Origin: JAIEOG01 sp964611895
Lineage (GTDB): Bacteria > Bdellovibrionota > FAC87 > UBA2466
Assembly: GCA_964611895.1 (NCBI GenBank)
Contig: CAZTDN010000015.1
Coordinates: 11,347 to 75,346 of the forward strand
DNA: 64,000 nt
Direction: 5' to 3'
This document shows positions 42,989 through 51,611 of this stretch, piece after piece. Every line of letters starts with the position of its first letter. The stretch's first letter is position 1. Both the position numbers and the translations under genes were made by a program. The notes beneath the pieces are model-generated. The model searched no databases, was not told where the DNA came from, and saw only the letters and a program-made list of their open reading frames with translations.

Positions 42989-44737
42989 TTAACCCAACCC
43001 AGGAATGGCTCGCAAAAGTGGACGCGAGGCAGCTGCCTTGTTCTCACTTTCCACCATTGGCTCTTCCAGCCAATCTTCCACCACGGCCAGTCCTTTTTTG
43101 GGCGTTATTGCTAGTCGCTCTACGATCTTTTTGCGAAGGTCGATTTCTTCTTGTTTCTCAGGAGACTCCAACTCTCCATGCGCTGCAGCAGTTTCACCGG
43201 CGAGTGCTGCTTCGGCTGGATTCGTTACCGCCCCCGCGCCGGGGGCGCTAAGGACAGCCGCTCCAGAGACTTCTGCTTGGATTTGGGCGACGGTCTTGGG
43301 GAACTCGTTCACGGTTGTTTCAATGGCTTTCTTTCTGGGCTTACGACGCAGCACCAGCAACAGACCCAAGAACAGAGGGACCATCGCAGCCAAGAAAATT
43401 ATGCCGACCTTGAAAAAGGTAGGCTGGGATTTCCACCATCCCACCTCAGTTACTGGCGCTTCCTCCGGAGTCAACTCAGTCGGCCGGAATGGAAGACACG
43501 AAACGGTAATTGAATCACGGCGCTGCTCATCAAAACCAACCGAGTTACCTACGAGCTGCTGTATGCGCTTGAGTTCTTCATCCGATCTGGGAGTGAACTG
43601 TTCCTTGCCATCGACAGTTTGGTAATACCCGTCCACGATCACCGCCACTGTTAGACGCTTGAGTCCTCCGGAGGGTTTGTCGGTGACTTGAATTTTTCTA
43701 GGTATTGAATAGCTAATGTTTGAAACGTTCTTTTCCGTACTGGAATTGGCCATGGGCAACGGGGGCGCTGGGGTCTCTGCTCCGGGCAGATTAGATCGGC
43801 TTCCGGCGATGCCGCCTGGATTTGGTTTGCTCCCCTGAATCACTTCATCGTTCTTGACGATATTTCTTACAGCGGCTTTCTCCGCGTCAAAACTCTCCTC
43901 GGTGGTATTCACTCTGGAAGGATCGACTTCGGCAGCAACTTTAGCTCGCACTTTTCCCAGTCCAACCACGGGGGTCAAGATTTCTTCGACACGCTTTTCA
44001 TACTCTGCTTCCATCGCGCGCTGGCTTTCCAAAAGCGCGGTAGATAGCCCCGCAGCCCCATTGTCCGCCTCGGGACGGTGCAGAAAGTTCCCCAGGGTAT
44101 CCACAATAGAAACGTTCATTACTTTTAACCCCTCGACAGCGCTCGCAACCAAGTGGGCAATCCCGTTCACTTCCGATTTCGAGGGGTGTTGTCCTCGTTT
44201 CAGCTCCAGAATAACGGAAGCCTTGGGAGGCTCCTCCTCCTCGAGAAATGTCTTTTTGGGGGGAATGCTAATGTGCACACGCGCGCGCTTTACCGATGCC
44301 AGCTGCTGAATAGAGCGGGTCAGTTCGCCCTGCACAGCGCGCACATACTGAATTCGCTGAACATAGCTCGACATTCCCAGCGTTGCGGAGTCAAACTTTT
44401 CAAAACCCACGACACTGTTTCCAGGCAGACCTGCTTTTGCGAGCTCCATCCTGGCTTTGGCGACTTGGCTTGTCGGAACACTGACTGCGGAATTATCTGA
44501 GGACAAAGTGTGGTGAATTTTTTCCTCACCGAGTTTTTTCGCCACCGCCCTGGCTTCTTCAGGTTGCAGGTCGGAATACAGAACTTGATAGGGATCACGC
44601 GCCTGGACCAAAGAGACAGCGAGCGCCGCCAAAACGGCAAATCCGCCCACGGCAAAAATTCCCGTCTTGGTACCCGGAGATTGCTTCTCCCACCAAGATC
44701 GCAATGCGGTCAGGATTTTTGTGAGCGTCTCGTTCAT
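42989..44737 (-). CDS. fliF: flagellar MS-ring protein FliF
   Basis: FliF forms the membrane ring at the flagellar base. There are two membrane helices (about 24-45 and 446-468). Between them lies the periplasmic ring-building part with DPYQVLYSDLQPEEARAV, the RBM1/RBM2 motif RVHISIPPKKTF and a long spacer. The C-terminal tail that binds FliG ends in LEEPMVESENKA. Length of 582 residues is normal. Confidence 0.96.
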   Translation of the reverse strand: MNETLTKILTALRSWWEKQSPGTKTGIFAVGGFAVLAALAVSLVQARDPYQVLYSDLQPEEARAVAKKLGEEKIHHTLSSDNSAVSVPTSQVAKARMELAKAGLPGNSVVGFEKFDSATLGMSSYVQRIQYVRAVQGELTRSIQQLASVKRARVHISIPPKKTFLEEEEPPKASVILELKRGQHPSKSEVNGIAHLVASAVEGLKVMNVSIVDTLGNFLHRPEADNGAAGLSTALLESQRAMEAEYEKRVEEILTPVVGLGKVRAKVAAEVDPSRVNTTEESFDAEKAAVRNIVKNDEVIQGSKPNPGGIAGSRSNLPGAETPAPPLPMANSSTEKNVSNISYSIPRKIQVTDKPSGGLKRLTVAVIVDGYYQTVDGKEQFTPRSDEELKRIQQLVGNSVGFDEQRRDSITVSCLPFRPTELTPEEAPVTEVGWWKSQPTFFKVGIIFLAAMVPLFLGLLLVLRRKPRKKAIETTVNEFPKTVAQIQAEVSGAAVLSAPGAGAVTNPAEAALAGETAAAHGELESPEKQEEIDLRKKIVERLAITPKKGLAVVEDWLEEPMVESENKAAASRPLLRAIPGLG

Positions 44738-44771
44738 AGATTATCCTGCGTTAACTAGAAGTTCCTCGTTA

Positions 44772-45083
44772 TCAGACCTGCATTCTCAGAATTTCGTTGT
44801 AAGCTTCGATCGCTTTCGCTCTAAACTGAACCATGAGCTTGAACGCTGTCTCCGCTTTCTCTGCTGAAATCATGGACTCATGTAGTGACTCGGACTTGCC
44901 CATCGCCAAATCCGTGGCTTTTTGGTCCGCATCATTTAAGAGCGTATTCACGTCCGCCATGGATTTTTCGAGATAAGAAAGAAAAGAGGATCCACCCGAA
45001 CTTGGCTCCAATCCTGGAGACTCCAATCCAAAAGAAGGTGCAATCGGTGCGTTTAAGTGGGAGCCAATTGATTTAATATCCAC
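44772..45083 (-). CDS. fliE: flagellar hook-basal body protein FliE
   Basis: FliE links the MS ring to the rod. It is a 103-residue protein with the family C-terminus (ESLHESMISAEKAETAFKLM, VQFRAKAIEAYNEILRMQV). The start is GTG behind GGAGA. It lies between flgC and fliF as in most flgBC-fliE operons. Confidence 0.94.
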   Translation of the reverse strand: MDIKSIGSHLNAPIAPSFGLESPGLEPSSGGSSFLSYLEKSMADVNTLLNDADQKATDLAMGKSESLHESMISAEKAETAFKLMVQFRAKAIEAYNEILRMQV

Positions 45084-45086
45084 TTA

Positions 45087-45518
45087 TTATCTCCTTCCGA
45101 TATCTAGCGCTCGGTTCATCATATTGCGCGTGGTATTGATCACCGTTACATTCGCCTCGAAGGTACGGCTGGCGGTGATTAGGTTCACCATTTCTTCCAT
45201 GGTGTTGATGTTTGGATAAGCCACATACCCATCTGCATTGGCATCTGCATGGTCCGGTTGATAAACCATGCGGGGAGGGTTGGGATCCGAGACCACATCC
45301 GAAACCTGCACTTGATGCAATGGAGCATCCATGTGCGCAGCCAACTCCTCAGCAAATGGTTTGGATTCAAAAACTGCGTCTTTTCGACGATAAGGACCGC
45401 CTTCGGGTGTCCGCGTTGTTTGTGCATTGGCGAGATTGCTAGAAGTCACATTCATTCGAAGGCGTTCAGCACTTAGAGCCGATGCACTAACATCCAAAGA
45501 AGCAAAGAAATCGCTCAT
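45087..45518 (-). CDS. flgC: flagellar rod protein FlgC
   Basis: FlgC is a proximal rod subunit. The 143 residues show the N-terminal rod motif (LDVSASALSAERLRMNVTSS, NLANAQTTRTPEGGPYRRK). The C-terminal part has YVAYPNINTMEEMVNLITAS and ends RALDIGRR. The ATG overlaps the flgB stop by four bases. Confidence 0.96.
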   Translation of the reverse strand: MSDFFASLDVSASALSAERLRMNVTSSNLANAQTTRTPEGGPYRRKDAVFESKPFAEELAAHMDAPLHQVQVSDVVSDPNPPRMVYQPDHADANADGYVAYPNINTMEEMVNLITASRTFEANVTVINTTRNMMNRALDIGRR

Positions 45519-45895
45519 CGCTCAGATCCTCCGGAGATTGCATACTTGAGCAAAGCAAACTTTTTATTGATCATCTGCGTCGCAGCAGAGTACTGAATGT
45601 CATTCTTGGTCATTTTCGACATTTCTTTGTCCATGTCGACGGAATTGAGATCTTGACCCAGTTCACTATTCGCTTCCTGACGAACAATGGGCTTAACATT
45701 TTCAATTTCGGCTATAGCGCCCACCTGATCTTCTGATGCGACGGCTCGCTGCATTTCCGACTCAAACTCCACAGTGCGCGCTTTGTATCCAGGAGTCTCG
45801 GCATTTGCGATATTGTCCGCAATGACATTGTGCCGCAACAAAAAGAGATCCATCGACTTTTCAAGAGCTCTTACGGATGTGTCAAAGAGTCCCAT
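45515..45895 (-). CDS. flgB: flagellar rod protein FlgB
   Basis: FlgB is a proximal rod subunit and the first gene of this operon. It has 126 residues with HNVIADNIANAETPGYKART at the N-terminus and the C-terminal NDIQYSAATQMINKKFALLK. I chose the ATG at 45895 because AGGA lies six bases upstream; an upstream TTG at 45907 precedes that site. A sigma-54 promoter lies in the gap before it. Confidence 0.95.
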   Translation of the reverse strand: MGLFDTSVRALEKSMDLFLLRHNVIADNIANAETPGYKARTVEFESEMQRAVASEDQVGAIAEIENVKPIVRQEANSELGQDLNSVDMDKEMSKMTKNDIQYSAATQMINKKFALLKYAISGGSER

Positions 45896-45961
45896 TTTTT
45901 TCCTCAAGTTAAAAAACAGAAGGTCCGAAACAGATTAAGAGGGGTTCTCCTCATTAAACAC

Positions 45962-45978
45962 TGCAAATCGGATACCAA
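45962..45978 (-). promoter_or_regulatory. sigma-54 promoter of the flagellar operon
   Basis: The minus strand reads TTGGTATCCGATTTGCA, with GG-N10-GC spacing and a full TTTGCA -12 element; the -24 part is TTGG only. The expected start is near 45951, which gives a leader of about 56 bases to flgB. The neighbouring gene is a sigma-54 activator, and control of flgB operons by sigma-54 is known in many bacteria with this gene order. Confidence 0.65.
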
Positions 45979-46012
45979 CCTTTTCGTGCGTGCGCGCCAG
46001 ATGCCGGTGGGC

Positions 46013-46037
46013 AAAACTTTCCACTGAGTGGAGTTTT
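46013..46037. repeat. inverted repeat upstream of the flgB promoter
   Basis: AAAACT-TT-CCACT, one base, then AGTGG-AGTTTT form an interrupted inverted repeat with 11 paired positions, centred about 75 bases upstream of the predicted flgB start. It could be the binding site of the activator encoded at 46060-46995. It could also end that gene's message, although the loop is very short. Confidence 0.4.
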
Positions 46038-46059
46038 CTTCCGCTGCTTTCCCAAGACT

Positions 46060-46995
46060 CTATGCGGCGTATTCTTTGAGCTTGTTTCGCAAAGTCCGTA
46101 CGCTTATTCCGAGTTTACGTGCGGCCTCGGTGCGATTTCCGTCGGTCTGGCCCAGAGTATCTAAAATGTGTTTTTGCTCCACTGCGGCTAGGCCGCCATC
46201 TTGCAAAGAGGAAGATTGAATCAAAGGCCTCAAATCAAAGTGCTCCGCTTCAAGGCGATTCCCATCGCAGAGCAGCAGTGCCCGCTCTAAACTATTTTGA
46301 AGCTCGCGCACATTGCCTGGCCAAGGATACGCCATCAATTTTTCAAGCGCGGAGGGGCTTAGTTCCTTGGTCGAAATCGAGCAGCTCTCCTGGATTCGAT
46401 TCAACAGACCGCCAACCAAAGCTTCAATCGCTTCGATTCGACCCCCCAACGGAGCGCAATCTATCCGAATCACGTTTAAACGATAGAATAGATCCGAACG
46501 AAACGTCCCGTTGCGAATAAGTTCCAGAGGTTCTTTATTTGTCGTTGCTATGATTCGCGTTTTTATGGGCACCGGATTGTTTCCGCCCAATCTATCAATC
46601 TCGCCTTCTTGAAGCACACGCAAAAGTTTAGCCTGCAAGTGAATGGGCATTTCGCTGACTTCGTCGAGTAGAAGCGTGCCCCCACTCGCTCTCTCAAACT
46701 TTCCGATACGCTGGCTTACGGCGCCAGTAAAAGCGCCCCGCTCATACCCAAAAAGTTCGGCCTCCATTAGCCCGTCTGGAATCGCCGCACAATTTATTGA
46801 GACGAAGGGGGCTTTTGATCGGGGACCTCGCTCGTGAATATACTGAGCGATTAGCTCTTTACCCGTACCACTGGGCCCAACGATTAACACCGGCATAGAC
46901 GACTGCGCTGCACGCGAGGCGACCTCAATGGTTTTCTCCATCAAGGCGTCCGCGATGACCATAGTCCGATTCTTGAATTGAATAGTTTTTGCCAT
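46060..46995 (-). CDS. sigma-54 activator without a receiver domain (flagellar type)
   Basis: This is a bacterial enhancer-binding protein reduced to the AAA+ domain and a DNA-binding end. Walker A is VGPSGTGKE (about 39-47), and the sigma-54 contact loop GAFTGA is at 87-92. The arginine-finger region is FYRLNVIRID, with WPGNVRELQNSLE after it. A Fis-type helix-turn-helix (about 270-310; GNRTEAARKLGISVRTLRNKL) follows. There is no regulatory domain before Walker A, so activity may be set by expression or a partner. It lies directly upstream of flgB, its likely target. Confidence 0.93.
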   Translation of the reverse strand: MAKTIQFKNRTMVIADALMEKTIEVASRAAQSSMPVLIVGPSGTGKELIAQYIHERGPRSKAPFVSINCAAIPDGLMEAELFGYERGAFTGAVSQRIGKFERASGGTLLLDEVSEMPIHLQAKLLRVLQEGEIDRLGGNNPVPIKTRIIATTNKEPLELIRNGTFRSDLFYRLNVIRIDCAPLGGRIEAIEALVGGLLNRIQESCSISTKELSPSALEKLMAYPWPGNVRELQNSLERALLLCDGNRLEAEHFDLRPLIQSSSLQDGGLAAVEQKHILDTLGQTDGNRTEAARKLGISVRTLRNKLKEYAA

Positions 46996-47020
46996 TAGGA
47001 CCTCAAGGAAGGAATCCGCG

Positions 47021-49333
47021 TTAAGGGGAAATCAACGATGCTTCGCTTTTGGCCAAAGGGCTCCAAAAGCTGTCCTTCAACTCTGCGGCTTGTTGGAAAC
47101 TCTGCTTTGCCTCCGAAACCTTTTTTTCTGATAGCAGGCACTTTCCCATACGGTACTTAGACTCCGCCGTTCGTTTGTCAGCTGAATTGAGCCGAAACCC
47201 GTTCTCAAAAAAAACAACCGCATCCTTGCAGCGTTGAATTTCAAATAATGCTCGCCCAGCGAGGTGGTAATAGCCACTGAGTTCTTTTGGCTCCGAAATC
47301 GTCGTTTTTGCTGCTTCGATCAGTTCGGGAGCCAACTTCCAGGTTTTGGTGGATTCGAGTACCTCGGCCATTTGCTCTAAAACGCTTTTCTTATCCTCTG
47401 GGGCTACTTTATCAAGGCGTCTTTGGAGAAGGTGGTACGCCCGCTCGCCCTGATTCTGAGCCTTTGCCAACTCCAAGCGCTCCTTAAATATTTCGTACTT
47501 CCACTCGTTACTCTCAAGACCCTTCAGGCGCGCTTCTGCTTGCGCGTAGTCTCCGCTCAACCTAAAACCACTTGCAAAAATCAGATTTAATAATGGCGCT
47601 TTTTCGGGAGGTTGTTTCTTTTCTAATGAACTGATCTCGCGCTCCAATGAGACTGGCTTCGTGCGGTCTCCCGGGGAGCGAAGCAATGCCTGGAGGTACC
47701 AATTGAAAACGGTGCTTTCTGGAGCCAGAACAGGGTCGATAACACTCTTTGCTTTGGCAATTGCGAGCACTCGCTCACTATCAGGGCCGGCGACGTACAT
47801 GGTTTTTAGCAGCGCGTTTATTATCTCCGCACGTTGAGTGGGGTGAGGCCCTCCCTTTTGCCAAAGAGGAGAGTGCTGCCAGCGGCGCAACAGGGATACT
47901 GCTTCGCTAAGTTTCTCGGATTCCAAGTAAGCAACGATACGGTTTGTCGCCATTTTGGAATAAAATTCAGGTGCCCAGCTGTCGAGTGGAGAGCCTTTTA
48001 ACCAATCTTCGTAGATCGCTTCTAGCTGTCGCTCTGCAACACTCGTATTGAGTTCGACCAGCTTGCCTTCTTCGAACAGTTTGACGATTTTTGTTCGAAT
48101 AAACGAACCGGTTTTTCCCTTTTGCAGATCAAACCGTGTTTTTCCACGTAAATTATTGAGATAAGCCAGAGCTCCAGGGTGCTCTAGGTCCAGCATGGTG
48201 AGCCCTTTTTCTACATACACCCGGGCGCGCAAGTCTTGATCCTTGAAAGCATCAATTTCATCATCTACTAGGCGAATTCTTCGCTCGAGCTCGCCCCCAC
48301 CTTTGAGCTGAGGATCGGCTAATAACGCATGGGCATAGGCGAATCTTCCAACATCGGACTTGGGATACTTCTCGCGAACTAAGAGATAGCGGCCGATAAC
48401 CTCTCCCGGTTTATCTCCATTGCGTGCAGCAATGTCGGCGAGGCGCTTCGCCACATAGTCCATGCAGCCTTTCTGAGATTTTTCAGTGACCAGGTATCGC
48501 CCGAAATAGTGACCAGCCACTTCCCAGTGACCAGCCCGATACATGATTTCCCCTAAATTGGCTAAGGTTGGCTGGTAAAAATGTTCGATAAAAGGATTTT
48601 CTTCGGCGAGTAATTTCTCATACTGCTTTTGAACGTCAGGTTTTCCCTGAATCCAATTGGCATCGACCTTACGGATCAGCGCCGCCGCTCGCAACCGAAA
48701 ATTTTTGCACTGAGACAAAACGACATCAAACGCTTCGTCGGCCACATCCCATTTCCTAAGTTGAAAATGGGTTTCTGCAACACCAATTAAAAATGTGCAG
48801 TAAAGGGGATCGCCAGGATAGGTAGATACCCCTAGCTCGTAGATTGCCAAGCTCCGCTGGTAGTTCTTGGTGCGAAGCCAATGCGCACCCGCTGTCGCCG
48901 CCATTATGGGAGCGAACTCCGACTTTGGATACAATAGCAGCGCATTACGGAGCTTTTTCTCGGCTTTGCGTTCTATTTCTTCGTTCTCTGGATTGTCTTG
49001 GTCAAACAGTGACTGAACTTCTAGAAAGGTGAGGGCCTCTTTGAGCGGGCTGGACTCGTACATCTCGTGAAACTCACTCAGACCAACGGAAAATTCCGAC
49101 CATTTTCTCTCTCGAAATAGTCGAATCAATCGATTGTATTCTTCTCGGCCCACAACATCGTTGGCAATTTCGAAAAAGCTTTCTTTTCCGACTCCCATAG
49201 GAATAGGGCGCTCGCACACGGGGTGGTCGAGATCAAACTCCTCCCAATTGTTGAATCCCCGCGCCGCGTTTGCGGAAGAAGAAAACAACAAGAAAAGGGA
49301 ACTTAGAAAAAGGGCAAAGGTAGGATAGGCCAC
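47021..49333 (-). CDS. large periplasmic TPR protein, flagellar neighbour
   Basis: This is a 770-residue exported protein. A signal peptide (ALFLSSLFLLFSSSANA) is followed by helix pairs of TPR type over most of the length (KNYQRSLAIYELGVSTYPGD, LREAALIRKVDANW-like units, CKDAVVFFENGFRLNSADKR). It starts with GTG. It is 25 bases upstream of the sigma-54 activator on the same strand and probably in its operon. A scaffold role for the motor or a surface assembly is possible but not shown. Confidence 0.75.
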   Translation of the reverse strand: MAYPTFALFLSSLFLLFSSSANAARGFNNWEEFDLDHPVCERPIPMGVGKESFFEIANDVVGREEYNRLIRLFRERKWSEFSVGLSEFHEMYESSPLKEALTFLEVQSLFDQDNPENEEIERKAEKKLRNALLLYPKSEFAPIMAATAGAHWLRTKNYQRSLAIYELGVSTYPGDPLYCTFLIGVAETHFQLRKWDVADEAFDVVLSQCKNFRLRAAALIRKVDANWIQGKPDVQKQYEKLLAEENPFIEHFYQPTLANLGEIMYRAGHWEVAGHYFGRYLVTEKSQKGCMDYVAKRLADIAARNGDKPGEVIGRYLLVREKYPKSDVGRFAYAHALLADPQLKGGGELERRIRLVDDEIDAFKDQDLRARVYVEKGLTMLDLEHPGALAYLNNLRGKTRFDLQKGKTGSFIRTKIVKLFEEGKLVELNTSVAERQLEAIYEDWLKGSPLDSWAPEFYSKMATNRIVAYLESEKLSEAVSLLRRWQHSPLWQKGGPHPTQRAEIINALLKTMYVAGPDSERVLAIAKAKSVIDPVLAPESTVFNWYLQALLRSPGDRTKPVSLEREISSLEKKQPPEKAPLLNLIFASGFRLSGDYAQAEARLKGLESNEWKYEIFKERLELAKAQNQGERAYHLLQRRLDKVAPEDKKSVLEQMAEVLESTKTWKLAPELIEAAKTTISEPKELSGYYHLAGRALFEIQRCKDAVVFFENGFRLNSADKRTAESKYRMGKCLLSEKKVSEAKQSFQQAAELKDSFWSPLAKSEASLISP

Positions 49334-49347
49334 TACCAGGAGAACAT

Positions 49348-49363
49348 AGCAAAGGCCGTGCCG
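49348..49363 (-). promoter_or_regulatory. sigma-54 promoter of the TPR-activator operon
   Basis: The minus strand reads CGGCACGGCCTTTGCT. It keeps GGCACG and TTTGCT and has GG and GC ten bases apart. The expected start is near 49337, only about four bases before the GTG at 49333, so the message would be almost leaderless. If real, the activator gene downstream is itself under sigma-54 control. Confidence 0.65.
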
Positions 49364-49432
49364 AACTTTCGGGCCTCTTTCCCCTTTGCGGCATGCTCGA
49401 GGACGAAACTTTCCTGTCAGACCGTCAAGGTT

Positions 49433-49448
49433 TTGTCGACAGAGACAA
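49433..49448. repeat. inverted repeat upstream of sigma-54 promoter
   Basis: TTGTC-GACAGA-GACAA is a perfect five-base inverted repeat, centred about 103 bases upstream of the predicted start near 49337. It may be an activator site. The rest of this 214-base gap shows no gene. Confidence 0.3.
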
Positions 49449-49547
49449 TGCGTCGCGCTAAAAAGACCGAGAAGCAGACCATTCTTTGATGCGGTGGGCC
49501 ATGGTTTTCTTTCCCTTTCTTCCGATAAGCAACGGAAGGGGACCTAA

Positions 49548-50054
49548 GTGTATCTAGAGTTTATGCACACTCTTTTTTTTCGTTTTTTCAGTGTCTTGCT
49601 CTTGGTTGGAGTAGGTGCGTGCGCTCTTGTCGGCGGCGGTGCGGAGTTGGAGCGCGCTTCGGGGTACACCTACACCGCTCCGACTGGCTGGACGTCCGGG
49701 GGACGAGGAGAAAGCGACCGAGCGTTCAGGCTGCCGTCGGGAACTGCTGTCACTGTCGTGAGCAGCTGCAACCGTAGTCCTGACGCTCCGCTTGATGTTC
49801 TCACTCGGCACCTGCTCATGGGCACTCGAGATGTAACCGTTCAATCGCGTTCCAAAGCAAAGTTTGGCCAAAACGAAGGCCTCTACAGCAAGGTCATTGC
49901 AAAACTCGAAGGACAGCCATTCCACTTGGAACTCTTTGTCTTGGCCAAGCAAAAGTGTGTTTTTGATTTTTCGTTAATTAGCCCCAAGGAGATCTCAGCC
50001 GCTGACTCAAAAGCATTTGGTCTCTTTATAGAAAGCTTTCAGTATGGAAACTAA
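49548..50054 (+). CDS. lipoprotein encoded ahead of mlaEFD
   Basis: This is a 168-residue lipoprotein with lipobox VGAC (Cys25). The mature part is a compact alpha/beta domain (SGYTYTAPTGWTSGGRGESD and later FHLELFVLAKQKCVFDFSLI). The start is a GTG behind AAGGGGACC; an ATG at 49563 is an alternative. Its last codons overlap mlaE by 11 bases, so it is translated with the transporter. It is not MlaA or MlaC by sequence; a role in the same lipid pathway is inferred from position. Confidence 0.7.
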   Translation: MYLEFMHTLFFRFFSVLLLVGVGACALVGGGAELERASGYTYTAPTGWTSGGRGESDRAFRLPSGTAVTVVSSCNRSPDAPLDVLTRHLLMGTRDVTVQSRSKAKFGQNEGLYSKVIAKLEGQPFHLELFVLAKQKCVFDFSLISPKEISAADSKAFGLFIESFQYGN

Positions 50055-50853
50055 GGACCTCATTCACCATACGAGCCGACGATCATTCAACGCCATGATC
50101 GGCTTTATTGAGTTTTTGGGAGGGGGAATCAACCTCACCTACTCCATTCTGTACGCTTTGTTTCGCCCGCCATTTTATTTTCGCCTGTTCACCGAGCAAT
50201 GTTATCAGCTCGGTTTCAAATCTCTTTCCCTAACAATGATTACGGCTCTGTCTACCGGCATGGTAATGACCCTTCAATTTGGATTGGGACTCGAACGCTT
50301 CGGAGGCAAACTCTATGTCCCAAAAATTGTGGGACTATCTATTTTGAGAGAGCTGGGCCCCATCCTTACGTGCTTGATGTTGGCAGGTCGAGTTGGCTCC
50401 GGAGTCGCTGCCGAAATTGGGTCCATGAAAGTAACCCAACAGATCGATGCTATTCGTGCCTTGGGAACAGATCCCATTAAACGCATCGTCATCCCCAGAG
50501 TCCTGGCGATGGTGATGATCGCTCCCATGCTTACTCTATTCGCAGACATCGTGGGAATTATGGGTGGCATTTTCATCGCTTACCTTGAACTCAATATTGA
50601 TCCCACTTTTTATTTTCACGAGGCCCTGGTTGGATTGCGCCCAATTGATTTTGTCGTCGGGATTAGCAAGACATTCTTGTTCGGACTCACGATCGGTATC
50701 ACAGGCTGCTATTATGGCCTCACCACCGAGGGCGGAACCCAAGGCGTAGGCCAGGCCACCACCCGTTCTGTTGTCACCGCTTCTATTTTACTTACAATTC
50801 AGGATTTTCTTTTGACTAAAGTCTGGTGGCTTTACGAGCGGGGAATGCAATGA
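50044..50853 (+). CDS. mlaE: MlaE-type ABC lipid transporter permease
   Basis: This is the inner-membrane permease of the MlaFEDB complex that moves phospholipids between the membranes. The 269 residues have five or six hydrophobic segments and the family lines LGPILTCLMLAGRVGSGVAAE, IGSMKVTQQIDAIRALGTDP and the C-terminal GVGQATTRSVVTASI. It is coupled to mlaF by an ATGA overlap. Confidence 0.94.
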   Translation: METKDLIHHTSRRSFNAMIGFIEFLGGGINLTYSILYALFRPPFYFRLFTEQCYQLGFKSLSLTMITALSTGMVMTLQFGLGLERFGGKLYVPKIVGLSILRELGPILTCLMLAGRVGSGVAAEIGSMKVTQQIDAIRALGTDPIKRIVIPRVLAMVMIAPMLTLFADIVGIMGGIFIAYLELNIDPTFYFHEALVGLRPIDFVVGISKTFLFGLTIGITGCYYGLTTEGGTQGVGQATTRSVVTASILLTIQDFLLTKVWWLYERGMQ

Positions 50854-51611
50854 GTCGGACAGTGAGAGAAACCTCCAGTGAACCCTTGATCGAGGTCCGT
50901 GGACTTTATAAGAACTACGGCTCCAAGGTCGTTCATGCGGGCATCGATCTCAAAATCTACCAAGGTGAGATCCTCACGCTCATGGGTGGAAGCGGTTCTG
51001 GAAAAAGCGTTCTCCTGCGCTGTCTCATCGGCTTGGAAAAACCAGACCGCGGAGAAATCCTGTTTCGTGGACAAGACATCACAAAACTGGACGAGGAATC
51101 CCTAGTGGAAGTCCGCAAGCAAATTGCGTATGTTTTTCAGTATGGCGCCCTCTTTGACAGTCTCACTATAGAAGAAAACCTAGGCTACCCGCTCCGAGAG
51201 CACACTCAGCACACAGACGAACAGATTGCCGGGAAAGTAAAAGAGGCTCTTTCTCAGGTAGGCTTAGATGGGAGCCAGCAGCTGTTCCCCGGAGACCTCA
51301 GCGGCGGCATGCAAAGGCGCGTCGGAGTGGCCCGCAGCATAATCATGCGACCCGAGATCATTCTGTACGATGAGCCCACCACCGGCTTAGATCCTTACAA
51401 CAGTCGACAGATTCTAAAAATTATTCTGGACCTCCAGAAAAAAGGTGCCACTTCGGTCTTAGTGACTCACGACATGTCCAGTATTTTTGCGGTCACGGAT
51501 CGGGTTGCTTTTCTGAAGTCGGGAAAGATTCAAGCCCTGGGAACTGCAGATGAGATCAAGAGTTCTGGAGACAAGGAACTGCACGGGTTTATAAACGGAG
51601 AAACGATGTAA
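50850..51611 (+). CDS. mlaF: MlaF-type ABC transporter ATPase
   Basis: This is the ATPase of the Mla lipid transporter. Walker A is MGGSGSGKS (45-53), the signature is LSGGMQRRVGVAR and Walker B is IILYDEPTTGLDP, followed by the H-loop LVTHDM. Length is 253 residues when started at the ATG at 50850, which overlaps the mlaE stop. The longer GTG frame at 50826 lies within mlaE and is rejected. Confidence 0.95.
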   Translation: MSRTVRETSSEPLIEVRGLYKNYGSKVVHAGIDLKIYQGEILTLMGGSGSGKSVLLRCLIGLEKPDRGEILFRGQDITKLDEESLVEVRKQIAYVFQYGALFDSLTIEENLGYPLREHTQHTDEQIAGKVKEALSQVGLDGSQQLFPGDLSGGMQRRVGVARSIIMRPEIILYDEPTTGLDPYNSRQILKIILDLQKKGATSVLVTHDMSSIFAVTDRVAFLKSGKIQALGTADEIKSSGDKELHGFINGETM

